A stretch of DNA of 64,000 nt, from the NCBI GenBank assembly GCA_030674185.1, contig CM060312.1, positions 51,568,307 to 51,632,306 of the forward strand. Direction: 5' to 3'. The translations under genes were made by a program, and so were the position numbers. Within the stretch, counting starts at the first letter, position 1, and every line of letters starts with the position of its first letter. Source of the DNA: Monoplex corrugatus. Lineage: Eukaryota; Mollusca; Gastropoda; Littorinimorpha; Ranellidae. This document shows positions 1-15,087 of the stretch, in pieces. Below the pieces are notes generated by a model. It had not been told where the DNA came from and did not search any database. It saw only the letters and a program-made list of their open reading frames with translations.

Positions 1-377
1 GTAATGGTCCAAGGAAAAAAAGGAGGAAATTTTTTTCTAGGGGGGTCTGGGGGCATGCTCCCCTGGAAAAATTTGAAAAAGTAGACTAAAATCTGTGCAA
101 TCTGGTGCATTCTGGGACCTAAATTCTACAGATCTGCTGAATTACTCTTTTTCGGCCGCCATCTTAGATGGTAGATTCACGCTATCTCAAGCTACCGTGC
201 GACCGACTTTTGCCCACTTTATGGACCTAGCGGTTTGCGGATGCAGCGATTTGCCGATATGACGCTTTTGAAAATTTTTACTCCCGATTTTTATTTCGGC
301 GGAAATATTTTTTTTTCAGCGGTACTGCTTCACAGAAAAGCGGAAATCCACCGAACGGCGGACAATTACAAGCCCTG
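1..377. mobile_element. Right end of a hAT-like non-autonomous DNA element, cut by the window edge
   Basis: The stretch begins with a GC-rich palindrome-like segment (ggggggtctgggggcatgct) and ends at CAAGCCCTG, whose reverse complement CAGGGCTTG is a typical hAT-superfamily terminus. A related GC-rich segment occurs at about 8035-8070 in another element. There is no coding capacity. The left end is outside the window, so neither TIR pairing nor target duplication can be tested. The hAT assignment is inference from the terminal bases only. Confidence 0.4.
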
Positions 378-579
378 ACTGTAATCTAAAGAAAAACATG
401 AAGAACAATTTGAAAGTAAACTCTCAATTTAACTCAATTAGATCCTCACCACTTTTCTAAGGCTTATCTGTTTGCACAAGTGTGAAACATGTCCCCCTTT
501 TTGAGAATGAGTCACAAGCAAACAAGAGTGCCATATTTGGTCTTATCAGTATCTATGGCTCTGATCCTCTGAATCATAC

Positions 580-676
580 TTTTCTCCAACATTTCAGTAA
601 TGCCTGCATTGTCGGCTTCCAGTTCCATCTTGTACTTTGCAAGCTCCTGGTCCAGTCTTCTGGTGTACCGGTCCAC
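580..676 (-). CDS. ING3: ING3 coding exon 5
   Basis: This 97-nt exon encodes [20 protein letters not shown] then [12 protein letters not shown], plus one base. The acceptor is CCAG. The donor is read as GTATGA at 579, because conservation with ING3 stops there. The next exon is outside the window. Confidence 0.93.
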
Positions 677-3600
677 CTGGTTGTAAAAAACATTCAGTAA
701 GATTAGATGGGATCAAAGGTACAAGCAGAAAGTTACAAGGTCATATAAGAAAATTGTTTTCATACCCAGTGTTTCTGCTGGGCTTTTGAAGCTACTGACA
801 TACAGTAGGTACTGGCAGCCTCTCTTTAGCAATGCAGGAATTGTGTCAGTCAGTGGAAAAATTGCACATGTTTATCAGTCAAATATTCTTGCACATGAAC
901 ATGAATGACAAAGTTACCATGAAGATAAAGATTGTTCTTTCCTCTATTGATCTGTGCTGTTTGTTTTTGTTATAAATGCACCCATACAAAAATCTGCGCA
1001 AAAAAAACAAACCATGCCGACCGATGAAGTTTCAATGCATGTCACGTAATGGCGACAGGCTCATGGCAGTGCTTGGGTGACCGGTTAATGGCAACTTAAA
1101 TTATACGGGTCACACAGGACTACCTTCATGCAAATTAGTACAGTTGACAGGACGAAACCCTGTCCTTCATTCTCGTATAATATTTATTTTATAAGATTAT
1201 TAGTTTGTTAGTCTTCTAAAGGTTGAAATATTGGCAAACTTTGAAAAAGAATATCTGAGGACCTCCTCAATAAATCAGATCGTTCCCGCGGATGCGCTAA
1301 TAGCTTAGTTTTTGCTGAATCCAACCATGTACGGAACTGTGAGATGTGATGTTTCCAGGGTGTGCGCGGCCTTCGAAGCGATCGCTGAAAGTCCAGTCAA
1401 TGGATTTCTACCTGTGATCGTCAAGCTGAAGGACAAACGTTGTAACCATCGACTGATTTTTCATGAAAATTGACTTAGAAGTTTGATTCAGTGAATTATT
1501 TTTGATGTTTCTCTTTACTTAGTACTTAGAAAGATTTTAAAAGAAATCCGCAGCAGGTATAGCCTGCATAAGCAAAGAATAGAAAGTACGATCTCCGGTT
1601 TAATGTTTTATCGCCAAGGGATTTTTTTAAGCGACCTGGAACTAATAGAGGTAAAACTGTGTGAAGCAACTGCTTTCCAAAGGTGTTTATATTGCTAGTA
1701 TTTAATGAATACGATGGAATTTTGTTTTAATACATCGAAATCATCATATTTGTGCTAGTACTTGGCCAGAAATTCAAACCAGAAGTTGGTCGGCGAGTGC
1801 ATGTCGTCTATCGGATCAGATTCGACAATGTTTATCATCGCAAAGAAACAGCAAATAACATTGTTTCTGAGGAAAAGTAAACTCTAGCTAATTCTGTCTT
1901 CTTATTTTTGTGTAATGAGGGTGCAAAAATGGCTTGTCATGCAATTTCGAACATTGACAAAATGGCATATTTATGAAGTTTGCAGCACTGCTGTGTAAAT
2001 GTATAAACATATCTGCTTGTATGCTTGCTTTTTTATGTAGCTTATGTTGTTAAGAATTAAAATCAGGAATGACATTCTCTATCTGAGGACTTCTGGAAAA
2101 TTTAGGTTCCTGCAAACTTGCTACATTTTACAATTGGCGAAAACGTACGTAAACTGCCGTTTTCGTTATCTCTGGACCTAATACAGCTAGAGACTTACTT
2201 TTTTTTGCATTGTGCTTATGTTTTCTTGTACTTTTCAGAAATATAGTGTTAATAACCTTTTCAGAAGTTTAATTTTTGGCTGCCGGTACCTACATACAGT
2301 CAATTTTACTGAGATTCATGCATGCAAACAAGCTTATCTCTTCTAAAAAACACACCTGAACACAAATATAAGCATACCTAAGGACACCAAAATATATATA
2401 AAAACAGACATAAGTTACCTAAAATTGCTTCCGCATATCTCACCTCCCTAGAGCCAAAAATGCATTTATAACATGTATCCCAATTATCCTAAGAAAAAGT
2501 ATATAAGACTTTATCGAACACATACAGGTGAATGGACCATTAAGGCAGAAAATGATACTTGATAGGTAGAAATGACAGAAAGCAAAGGAACAAGGCAGAA
2601 ACAAAGAGAGTGACAGAAAATAGAAAATTTCTAGCACAGAATTTCCAGAACATGGGGATATTATTTATGCTAAAAGAGCGCCCGCCATCCCCACGGGGAT
2701 GGTACTGACAATACGAAATACATGCAGCTCACCACTTCATGGACATGGTTTGCAATCTGAACTTTCTCATCTGCATCATTCACAGCTTTCAGATATTCCT
2801 GAAATCAATTCACTACTGGTAAGATAACAACAAAGATTAACAAACAAGAATGTGTACAATATATCTCTAGTTAATCAATAAATTTAAACAAAACAAAAGT
2901 CAATCAATCCCCCAATCCACTCCAAGAAAAACAAAAGAAAAACTAAAATGAAAAAAACCACCAACAAAAAAAATATCCCCCCCCCCCCCACTTGAGCCAA
3001 ACAAAAACAACACTGAAACTAAAGCACTCAAAAGTAAAAAACACTACCAACTACAAACCATCCTCAAAAACAAAATTCTTATACTCCACTGCAAACTCAT
3101 GCTTCCTGCAAATTTGTGATGTATACATTCACCATAAACAGCAAGCTTTCTTATCACATAAAAACACTTAGAGTGAAGGAAAACTAAAGAGTTGTGTATC
3201 ATGTAAAGAAATTCATCCCAGAAGCTGAACAGATATGTTGGCTACAGACTGATACGTGATAGTGATACTGATCCAAAGTATCGATATGCACCCAGTCACA
3301 GTGCATACATCAATATCATGTGTGACAAGACAGAAATCATTGTTAATATATAACCAACATAAAGATAAAACAGCATACCTAAAGAAAACTGTGAAAGCTC
3401 ATGACATGAAAAATGTCATACCCTATAATGTAACCAATTTTCTGCTGCATATAAATGTGACCTCCCACCACGAAATCAGTCTTAACTCGCAGTCAGTCGA
3501 ACAGCACTAGGAGCTGAAAAGGTGACTGAGGGTCTATCTGGGGTGTTTTGACTTTTTCTCAAAACTGATTTCTGTAGACTATAATCTATCCCCCACAGAA

Positions 3601-6600
3601 ATTTTTTCTTGAAAAAATACTATTAATCAATTTATAATGGTATTTAATGCACTGATCGCAGAAGAAAGAACGCAATTTCTTACCAAAAATACCTATTTTT
3701 GTTTTTTATTATGAACCGTAACCTGTACGGTGATATACTGACGAAAAGCTCTTTGGTGCACCTTTCAGATAACGACAGCAAAAATTAGAAACAACTGGGT
3801 CAAAGCCATCAAATAAAGATATTTAAGGAAAATGTGTAGGAGAGCACACAAAAACTTTAGAGGCCGTTTTCTCAAAATGGCTGGCATACAACTTGATGAC
3901 TTTAAACATAGGCCCCTACATAACTTCTACATTTTTTTGAATACAAGCTTTTTTCAAGTACCAAAATAATCAGCAGAATGTACACTTTCCAGTGATATGT
4001 ATATCTCAAAATACCCAAAATCCTAGTTAAGACTGATTTCGTGGTGGGAGGTCACAAATAGTGATCAAAGAGCACTTTTCTTACTGTTTGTGTTTGACTA
4101 TATTTTTGTGTAAGAGTTCATTACTATTATCACTATTTCGTGCCCCATCATTTTGCATTTAACTTCTCTACCATACCACCAAATCCATGTTCAGTTCACT
4201 CACGAGTCCCAGAGCCAGAAACTAAAAAGCCAATCAGATTCAATATCAAGCTGTTATGGGGCCACCAACCAGAGGAGACAGCACTGCTGTTGGGTCACTT
4301 CAGTAGTGCCTGTTCTGACCCAGCACATCCAGGACATCATCTAAATGCTAAGCTCCGTACCAAAAGAAAAATAAAACACCAAAAAGATATTTTGGTATTT
4401 ACACGGAGATATTATGACAGCACGCTGTAATTTCACAGCTCTTAAGTCCTGGATTTTGGAAACTTCTTGCCAGCCAGACTTTGCTTCAGCAGGGGAAACC
4501 AGAAGTTGCACAAAACTAAGTCTGGACTGTAGGGTGAGAGAGGGAGAATTCGAATGGATTGCTCTTGTGAATAGGTCATGGTGACCTTGGCTTTCAGGAA
4601 ATTTGAGATATCATGCTGAGGAAGCACTTTGCTGGTATCCACATTCAGACACAGCTCATGGATGGAATGTGCAACTTTGGGCAAAACACTTTCTACACAA
4701 TATTCAGCAGAAATTAATCATCAGCTAGAGCCCTGGGAGCTGAAGATAATGGAGGAAAATCTCTTCTGGCTTTGACAACCAGGTCTCAATACAACTGGTC
4801 TTTTGCAATTACTGCCCACTCATGATCGATTGAACTGTTTGTTCAGGATGTCATGGAAGGGGACCTTTAATTCCAGTTGTCATGGAAGTGGATCCATGTT
4901 TCGTCATCTATGAACATACCACATTGTTGTGTAGGGCCCTCTGGTATAATGGGTGATTAAATAGTACTGGTCAATACTCTCAATGACTTATCTGTGAAAA
5001 AGTGAGACTTTTCCTACTGAATCCATAGCATGCTCAACTCTAAGCGGGAGTAAGACATGGGACTGAAAATTCTCACAGTGATCTGGAATGATTCGAATCC
5101 TCATTCCCTCCACTTTAAGACATTAGTCTGTTGTGCAAATCACAGCACTGAAGGGGTGGCATACAAACTTTATATACCTTTTCTACTAAAGTAACAGTTC
5201 TTTCACGATAATGCAAAATGTGCCAAACTAAGACCTTTGCTTCACAGCAGGCAGATACAAGAGCACTTGAGAAATCCACCCTGATTCATTCCCACATTAT
5301 TCAAAAGAACTAACACGTTCATTGTCCTCATCATGAACTTACTGTTTTTGTTAATTATTATTGTTATTATTTAGACTATGATATTAACCTTTTGACTCCC
5401 GCACCCTGTCCACCAGCTATCTGCGTTGCCAACCAAGCTAGCAAAATAAAACCGTAACCCTTTGATTCCCTCACCCTATCCACCAGCTTCCTGCAGTTTT
5501 TGCGGTTGATGGATTGGGTGCAGAGTCATAGGGTTAATATTTATTAATAGTTCCTTCAAGTCCCAACACATGTTAGTTTTCTACGCCTCATATTTCATTT
5601 ACTTTAAGGCAAAGTCCAGAGACCAACGCACAGGGTTTACGTGCAAGTTCATGGCTTATGCCATGAACATTTTGGAGCTTATCCATTGCATGGCATCTGT
5701 GGCATCCGTGCATATGGAATTTATTCCCAGAGTGGAGACATCTTCTTGACAAACTGAAACTGAAACTTAAGTGAATTAAAAACCATGATTCCATGATTAA
5801 AAAAAAAGAACATAGTCAAGTGGAAAAAATAATATGAAAATATTGAAACCTACCTCTTTAATTTTTTGGAACTGCTCATCCTTCCATTCTTGTTTCACAT
5901 TTGGTTGTGAGCACTTCTTAAAGAAGACCGTGACCTGCTCACCCAAACTGTCCAATGTATCTGTCATGAAAGAACATTATTTGTTTCAGACATGAAACAG
6001 TACTGCTTGGGTAAAAACATACAGATTAAGAGAGTAAAACCACAGAGACAATCTCTCAAGCCATGATACTAATTTCTTGTACCTTCAGTTCAAGATTATT
6101 TTGCATGATTATATCCAAAACTTTTTGTACAACTGCGTCGGCAAAAACTATGTACGTAGAAATAACAACCAAGAATTCAAGACACTGAAAATACAAATGA
6201 AAGTCAGATGAGACAGCAGAATGTGGCCTGAGCAAGAATGTGCTATAACCAATGACTGCAATGCAGAAACAAATTCAAAGGAGATGTTCCAACAAATTAG
6301 GAAACTGAAAACCAAATTTCAACCACAAAATCAATACATCAACAGCAAAGATGATGCCACTTAAAACGTGACAGATGATAGTCTTGCAAGATGGCATGAA
6401 TAAGGAAAAATCTTATTTGATGACACCACAGCAACAAATCCACAAGGTACTCCCTGTCTTAATTTTTAGCACCTTGAATCAGAACCTCTCTTAATTAAGT
6501 GAAATGGCAGCAACCATCAGTCATCTGCAAACTGGAAAATCACCAGGACCAGACAACATTCCTGGAGAATTAGTGAAAAATACAAGCATCGGGAATTAAA

Positions 6601-9600
6601 GCATGGCATCACCAACAGAGTGAAATATGGAAAACAGACTTTAAGAGAATGTCATGTTGCACATGTGCGGAAAGATTGTAACAATAACAGAATAAGAGAA
6701 TTATCGCTTCATCGATCATGCCAGCAAAATCTTGCTCATCATAAAAGTAAAGGCACTAAAAGTAATACACTACAGTGGAAACCATTTATAACAGGACCGG
6801 TTATAACAGGAATCCGGATATAACAGGGCTTTTTTCAATCCCCATTTTGTCTTCCTCTTTGTCTCTATTAAAACTTATCGGCAATAACAGGGAGACAAGA
6901 GGGCTCGATCGGTTATAGCAGGGATGCCGAGATGGGCTCTGCAGCAGAAAGGCCTAGGCCTAGACTCAGCACGCCACGCAGTAGGCCTAGATCTAGATCT
7001 AGGCTAGCCTTGGTATACTGTGTACTGTACACTGAAAGAACGCTTCGCAATGCGAGCGTGATGCGCGCGCAAGCGTGTAGGCCTGAGGCCACTGAGTCAG
7101 TGACTGACTGAGCCATCATTCAGTTTGTAAGCTTACTGCACATTTACACCAAGAGTTAGTTGATCAGTCCTTATTTCCCTTGATATCTGATATAACAGGG
7201 ATCTGATATAACAGGGATTTTGATTTGGTCCCATCATCCCTGTTATATCAGGTTTCCACTGTACTAAACAGAATGGGATCAAAAGTGGAAAATGATCTTC
7301 AGACTGTCACTGCACAGTAGGTTAACAGGCCAACAAAAGAACCACTGACATGCTATTCATTTTGCAAATCATGATGAAGAAAATAAGAAACAGCGAGAAG
7401 GAGGCGTTCGTTACTTTCATCGACAACAGTGAAGTGTTTGACTGTCATACACCATCACCATTTTGACACAATGAATATGATGGACTTCCCCCCAAATCTA
7501 ATTTCCCTTACTGAGGTTCTATACAACGACCAAAAAACAACAATTAGACGGAACAGCCAGAACTGTGAATATTATAGCATGAAGAAAGGAGTCTGTCAGG
7601 GCTGCATCCTCTCACCCCATCTCTTCCAACATCTACACAGAGCAAGTCCAGATACTGAATTACCAGTCCCCTTGACATGCCTCCACCTTCCCCTCTTGCC
7701 ATGAAAACCACTGTGCATGCTTTTATTTCAAAGCCACATTCTGAAATTGAGCTACAGTTTCTCTCGTTCTTTTGGTATTATGTCAGGCCCCAACATGAGT
7801 ACTGATGGATGATAAGCCTGTCACTCTCAGCAGTGGAACAAGTCTAATATCAATTAAAAAATATCGCCTATATGCATGAGTGTAACTTTTCCAGATATAG
7901 TTATTGATCAGACTCTAGATCTGAATCAGCATCTTGAATAATGCAAGGGTGACACCTGTGAAAATTGAAAAACAGGAAAGGCGGGGGTCCAGGGGCTGCT
8001 GAGGCCCTGGTGGGGTGCAGGGGCAAAGCCCCTTTCGGGGGGTCTGGGGGGCTTTGCCCCCCAGACGCTGACGCTTTAAATGCATTACAAAAGGAAAAAT
8101 CCCCGTCTCCTGAAACTATTTTGAATGCAAGTTCCAATAATAAAATATTTATAAATTAAGGTATATATGTTTATTCTGAGGAAACCAACAATAAGTTAGA
8201 TCTAAAGATCTCAAAAAAAACAAAGTACAATGTTGTTCTCAAACTGAAAAAGCATTGATGGTTGTTAAGAGAAACTTATTATATCACTTACTTTCATTAG
8301 GTTACACAGAAGATCAATTGCAGGCAAGCACTTTCTGTAGAATTTTCAGCCCACATGAATACATGCAGTACTGAGCCAAAGTTAATGTGTCCTACTATCT
8401 TCAAAATCCAATTCAAAGTAATGGCCAAAGAAAATAGGTCCAGTTTTTTCTCTCTCGATATTTTAAAAAGCCTGAAACCTCCGGTTCGGAAATTTTAAAA
8501 AGCCGGAATTCCGGCTCCCAGCCGGAAAGGTGTCACCCTTGATAATGAGATCTTTGACTTCTTCAGCCATTGAAGTTTATTTTAGTACATAAATGCTGGA
8601 AACTGTGTTGTCCGCCAAGTGTCAAGTCACTGAATGGTGAACAGAAGTACACTAGGGTCATTTTTCTAATGCATAGCCAGAAAAGACAAAGACTTGTCTA
8701 ATATATATCTAATTAATGTCTATTCATAGAGGTAATCCTTAAGTTTTCATCCATACTTCTCACATCACAAGAACAGAGAAAGGTCTCCCACTGAAGATTT
8801 GGCTGAATGCACTGTAAGGGTTAACATTTTTGACACTGTATCATGTTTATGATGTTATAGACAATTTAAGAAAATATATTAACTTAATAAGAAAAGTTTG
8901 TGTACTAATATCAATACAGACTTTGTGTACTTATAACTGATATCTTGTTCTGTCTCAAATGTTTTGACATTTACTCCAGGTAAACCATACATAAGTATAC
9001 CAGAAAATATACTAGAATCAAACAAAAAGTAACAATGATAAATACAACTTTGCACTTACTTTGAACTTGAAGGTCTGTTTCTCTCATTTCTGTCAACCTT
9101 TCCCTCATTTCCATAGGGAGATTTTCTATCACTGCACAGATAAAACAAAGCTGGTCAAATAAGGGGTTTCTTTGTAGTTTTGGTGACATATTGTTCTCAA
9201 CTTTTTCTCTATTCAAACTGCTTGTCACATGGATTTTAAAGAAATAAGGTAACATCTCTAAAATAAGCAGCAAACAAACAAACAGAAAAACAACAACTCC
9301 GAAGACCTAATCTCAGTAGAAATAATGGCAAATCAACCTGGAAAGTAACACTAACAAGAAACTCTTGGGAGACCTGGATCTTTAGAGGCACCCCTTCCCC
9401 CCACCCTATTAACTCTTATTGTCTGTTAGGGGCTTTAAGTCTGGCCGAAGGCTTTGCACTATGCAAATTGTCAAAGAAGGGTTCAGGTCAGTAAAATGAT
9501 GCTACATCAAACATTTTGGTATGCCCATTTCAGAATAAAATTGTGCATCTTGTGAATAATGTTACATTGATATTATTGTCATATTGAGATAATGAGAAAT

Positions 9601-12600
9601 GCGAATTACAGACACACATTTCACAGCGCAGACAAAAAAACAGTTGTATAGTTGATACTGACAGCACTATAGCTGACCAGGTAATCCTACATCTAAACTC
9701 AAAGAAAAAAAGATGCTCCTTGACATCCTGGCAATAAGTTCACCACCACAAAAAATGTCATTGCTGCTTTATTTTGATGCTTTTCACCTCTAATTGACTT
9801 CAGGTCACATCCCTGAAAATGACAAAATTCAGACACTTTAACTGTTACACATGTCAAAACTTGTTTGTGAGTTGTCTTTTCTATGGTGACTCAAAATTTT
9901 CTAATGTAGAACCCTCACTTGATGCAAAAATAAGTAAACACCACTAAAAAAAAAAAAAAAAAAAAAATGTGTGCTCATCTGTGGACTTTTGCATTGATCA
10001 TACGATGTCAGGTGAGTTTCAGAAAGTCATCATTTCTTTGAAGAAGGCCCTGCTGAAGTGTCACCACCATTCAAAGAAACCAACTCATCATTTGAGTGTC
10101 AGAAAACTCTCATCACTGTCACTGACGATATTATGCTATTACTATCGTCCAGTGTTTCTTGAAACAATTTTATCGCCTGCTCAGCAAGCAGTCTCATAGG
10201 GTGCCGCCCACCCGATCCCATGACAAATCAAAAAACAGCACAAGATGCAAAAAACAAAAAACAAAAAAATGAACAAACAAACTTCAAACTACTTCATCAG
10301 CACAGAAAACTGTGAAATGAAAGTGGAAGCATCTATTGCTAAAAAGCAAGCCGTAAAGCTGGCTGATGTCGGAAAAGAGTGACTGTCACAATCAAGATGT
10401 CCGGTAACTGAAAAAGTCGACTCAATTGGCTTGCTGTCCATTCAGGTTGGGCAGAAAGCTCCGCCCCAACTCCTGACACTCTAAGGAGGCTGGGCTGCAC
10501 CCTAGTCATGACTCCTGGATGCTTTTCTGCTGTTGCTTTTCTTTCTGGGTACCATGCCTTCAAGGTAACAGGGTATCTCTGCTGTTGCCTCTTTTTCAAC
10601 CAAGTTTGAACCCATGCCTCCAGTGTTTCAACACCAAGTCACCCTTGAGACAGATGTCTTAACAACTTAGGTATCAGATATCTACAGCATATAGGCAAAT
10701 TTTAAGCCTTAAGTTTACTTTTGTTCCTCCTCAAATTTTCAGTTGCTCTCTGCCATTGCCTTTATGGGTCTGGTCCTCTCCTTCCCAGAAACTGAGTATT
10801 TTATGAGGTCATAGGTTTTAAACATGGATTTTCTCAAGTTGCTGGTTAGACTGGCATACTTTTCATAAGAAATGGGCTTCCTCATACAGCACAGTGAGTT
10901 CAATCAGAAACATTTGTTTTGATGAATGGTAGTGGAATGCTATATATCTGGTCTCATGCCACTCTTGCTGATAATTTCTGGGTGTTTTTTTTCCATATTG
11001 GAAGATTTGCTTTGCACTACCAGTTGTCTGCTCCATCCAGCAGACCCCTCTTAAAAGCTAAAGATGCCACAGCTTTGTCAGGCCACATTTTGCTGCCTCC
11101 AGCTATGCAGAAGGGTGCTGGCACTTCTGGTGGCATGATTTTTCCCTTAGCAGTACTGTCACTTGTGCAATCTCTTGAAGCACTTTATTGTACCCCCATG
11201 TGTGTGCCCCAGGAGAGGGGCATGCAGGTCATCTGATTCTCCCCCACCAGATTTGCATTTGAAGACAGGGAATAATACACAGATCTGAGGATGACACTGA
11301 TCCTGAGAGGGTCCATTACCACATGTCATTCCAGCTGAACTTCTTTGGAAAGCGCTTTCTCAGTGTCCACTGGCCTTGCTGGACAGGACTCTCCAGGATT
11401 CTTTTGATATGCTCTTCTTTCTTACCTCTTGTTGTATTATAGTCATGGCTACGAAATGGTGTCTAAAAAGTGTGACACATAAGCTGCAAAATGAAACATC
11501 TGTTTATGGAAAAATAGTGTGCAAACCAAACAGCAGGACAAAAACCATGACAAATAATCCAACTTGCATGTCAATCAGACATTTATCACTTCTGTAAACA
11601 GAGACAATATGATGTTCCTTTGTACATAACATCACACGATGTCACAAACCTCGTAAAGGAAAGAATCTGAGAAGGAACAGATACTTTGCTCAAAATAATG
11701 TGAACATATTAACAGCAGGTCCAGTTCGTACATCTGAAGGCAGGACAAGAAAATGAAACACACTAAATACAAGAAAATAAAAGAAGAAGATTTTGTACAT
11801 AACTTCACAACAATTCTTTAGTGTGTAAATTTTAAAGCTGTAACACGGAAGATAAAACAAACTTCTGCTGTTTTGAAGACAAGCAGTGTAAAGAGAGCTG
11901 AAAAAATATTTATGCGAAGCACTCAGGTAATGCCTAATTGTGAATGTTTTCATATTAAGGCTTACTATATGAATGAATGAATGAAAATTTATATCGCGCA
12001 ACAAAAATCTCCATGCTATAAAAGCATGCTCGCGGCGCACGGTGGGGGGGAGGGGGGGGGGGCACAAAAACAATTCCACACAGCCTTTGCACCAACATTC
12101 ATAAAGGCATTCAAGGTATTAACATTCAAATAAGCAATCCCATACAACATTAGAAAAAGTGTGTCTTGAGACTAGATTTAAAGGATGAATGAGTCTTTTT
12201 CTCCCTGATGCTCATGGGAAGCATGTTCCACTTGGTAGGGGCAAGGTATTTAAATTCTCGCTGACCATATCTTTTGGTTTTAACATCCCTTGTCCCAGGA
12301 ACATGAAGAAGAGACTTGGAAGCAGATCTCAGACTGCGAACAGGTTTATATTCAGAAAGAAGATCTTTAAGATAAGAAGGACTACTAGAGTTGAGTGCAC
12401 GGTAGGTGATAGTTAGTAGTTTGTGATTGATGCGTTGTTGAACTGGGAGCCAGTGCAGATTCCGTAAGATGGGAGTTATGTGTTCAGTCTTCCTGCATCT
12501 AGAGATTACTCTGGCAGCTGCGTTTTGTACAGCCTGCAGACGCTGTATTTTCACCTGAGGGAGACCAGCAAGTAGACTATTACAGTAGTCTAATTTTGAG

Positions 12601-15044
12601 AGTACTAGTGTGACAGCAACAGTCTTAGCAGCTTGAATAGTCAAGTACTGGCGGGCTTTACCAAGAGATCGGATATGGCAGTAGCAAGTTCTGATGATTG
12701 AATTGATCTGATCACGCATCGAGAGATTAGCATCCAGAAACACTCCTAGTGTTTTTACTTTCTTCGAGAAAGGGATGTCTGCACTACAGACCGAAAGTGA
12801 AGAAAAAGGGACAATTTCTCTTTTAGGAGCAGTTCCGACCAGCAGAACTTCAGTTTTCTCTTCATTCAACTTCAACCGGTTTGCAGACATCCAATGTTTT
12901 ATTTCCAGACAGCACAATTCAACATTTTTCTTTGATTCAAGAGCGAGAGTATTGTCGGAGGGAAGGCGGGAATAGAGTTGGGAATCATCCGCAAAGAAAT
13001 GAAAGTCAACATTGAACTATATGTACGTTACTGGAACGTCCACTCACTTCCAACATTTAAAAGATCTCAAAAGCTGAAAATTCTTATTGTTGAGCAAAAT
13101 AGCTTATGAGTAACCAAAAGGACATGTTGCACACAAAAACAGGCTATGAAAATGAAAATATTAAATGAACACATACCAGAATAGCACCCAAATAGTCATC
13201 TGTACATAACCTCACAACAGTCAAAACAAAATATTGTACTGCAGCATCCTCTAAAACGCAAACCTTGGCATCAAACTATCTTTCACTTGAACTAAGAAGA
13301 ACCAAAATGCCATACATGACAGTTTCTTTTTAAGTGAATTGTGGCTTGCTGAATTCAGTAAAGATCTCTTTAGACTTAGTACATAACTTCACAACATTCT
13401 TGGAGAGAATCTCCCTTTTCTTCAGGAAAACAGTACTTGTATTGATTCATTTCTACAAAAACAGGGATACAAGAGCTCAGGGGATTGTATCAGCATGTTT
13501 TGAATACATTTGGGGTTAATAATGAGGGGGAAAACTGGCTATTCTATAAAATGTTCATCAAACCATCTGTCATTTGAAATAATAAGAACCAAACACCACA
13601 TATGATAATTGCTTTTTTTTTAAGTGAATTGTGATTTCCTAAACTCAGTAAAGATCTCTTTAGTACATAATTTCACAACATTCTGAGAGAGAATGTACCT
13701 TTTCTTCTGAAAAAACTGCAAATATATCCATGAATTTTTGTATAAAAACAGATAAAAAGAAGCTACAGGGATTGTATCTGCATGTTTTGAATAATTGTGG
13801 GATTGATAAAAAGTTATTTCAGAAAGAAGCATTGTTTTCTATAAAATGTTCATAACTTCACATGCAGAAAACAACATCTTTTGCAACACTGCAGACTTAA
13901 AAGCATAAGCCACTGTGTGTAGTATAGATAAGATTTACTTAAAACTGTACATATAGGCTATAAACAAACTATAAAGTCAATACCAGGTATGTATTTGTGA
14001 TAAAAGCATCCACTAACATTTTTTTCTTTGTTCATAACATCACAAACAGATGATCATACTGCATTTTTGTGTGAGATTATGTACATCATGCAAGTTGCTG
14101 GCAAATTTTAAGGCATAAACTATTTCAATTCAAAATTCTCAAAAAATAACAGTATTGACCTGCACAAGGCATTTTAAAAGATTTAACATTAGTATTATAA
14201 AATGTAACATCAATGTCATATGTTCATAACTTCACAAAATCCAGACCATGCAGATGCCGAGTGATGTTATGAACATCATGAAAAGTACACAACATTGTCC
14301 AAAATCCATGAAATAGACTAAAATGATTATTGGAATAATCCAAGAGCAACAGCATGTCAACAAACTCTTTTTTCAACATTATTCTTAAATCAAATTGCTT
14401 TTGTAAACAGTGATTTGGTTTGATACAATTTTTGTTGCTGTGAAGTTATGCACTGACCCATGAACAATAAGGCTAACACATGCAGAGACCAAGTATCACT
14501 AATCAGTGCTTTTTATTAACTTCATGTATGTAAAAATGATGACTATAATTTTCTTCCTTAGTAAACAATAAATCAAGAAGTTTCAGGTGTCCATCACCAT
14601 CATGACAATCAGACTGATCGGTCCCTACAAACACATGCCAAACAACACTTAACTGAAGAACTAAGCAAGTTTAATAATGTTTAATAATAATGTTTGTTTG
14701 TATAGCGCATATTCCATATAAAAACATGCTCACCAGCGCTTTACATTTCGCAAGAAAGGCAAAAGGTGATAAAAAATGTTCACAATTACATACACAATAA
14801 GATAACAACAAACATTAAAGCTATACAAGTAAGAAGACACATAAAAAAACCCACAGAATATTAAAATTTAAACACTGACGTACGTAATGAAGAAAGATTA
14901 ACAAATTTTTCAAATGAATAAAGAGGCATACTGTGTTTATATATATTGCTGTGTGTGTGTGCTTGCGTATGTGTGTGTGTGTGTACGTGTGTGTATGCGT
15001 ACGTGTGCGATGCTGTGCGCGTGTATGTAAGAATGTGTGTGTGC

Positions 15045-15087
<43 letters not shown>

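Noticed and set aside
10339..11236. Frames of 86 and 105 residues in ING3 intron 1
   Set aside because: No recognisable domain, codon pattern or splice context.
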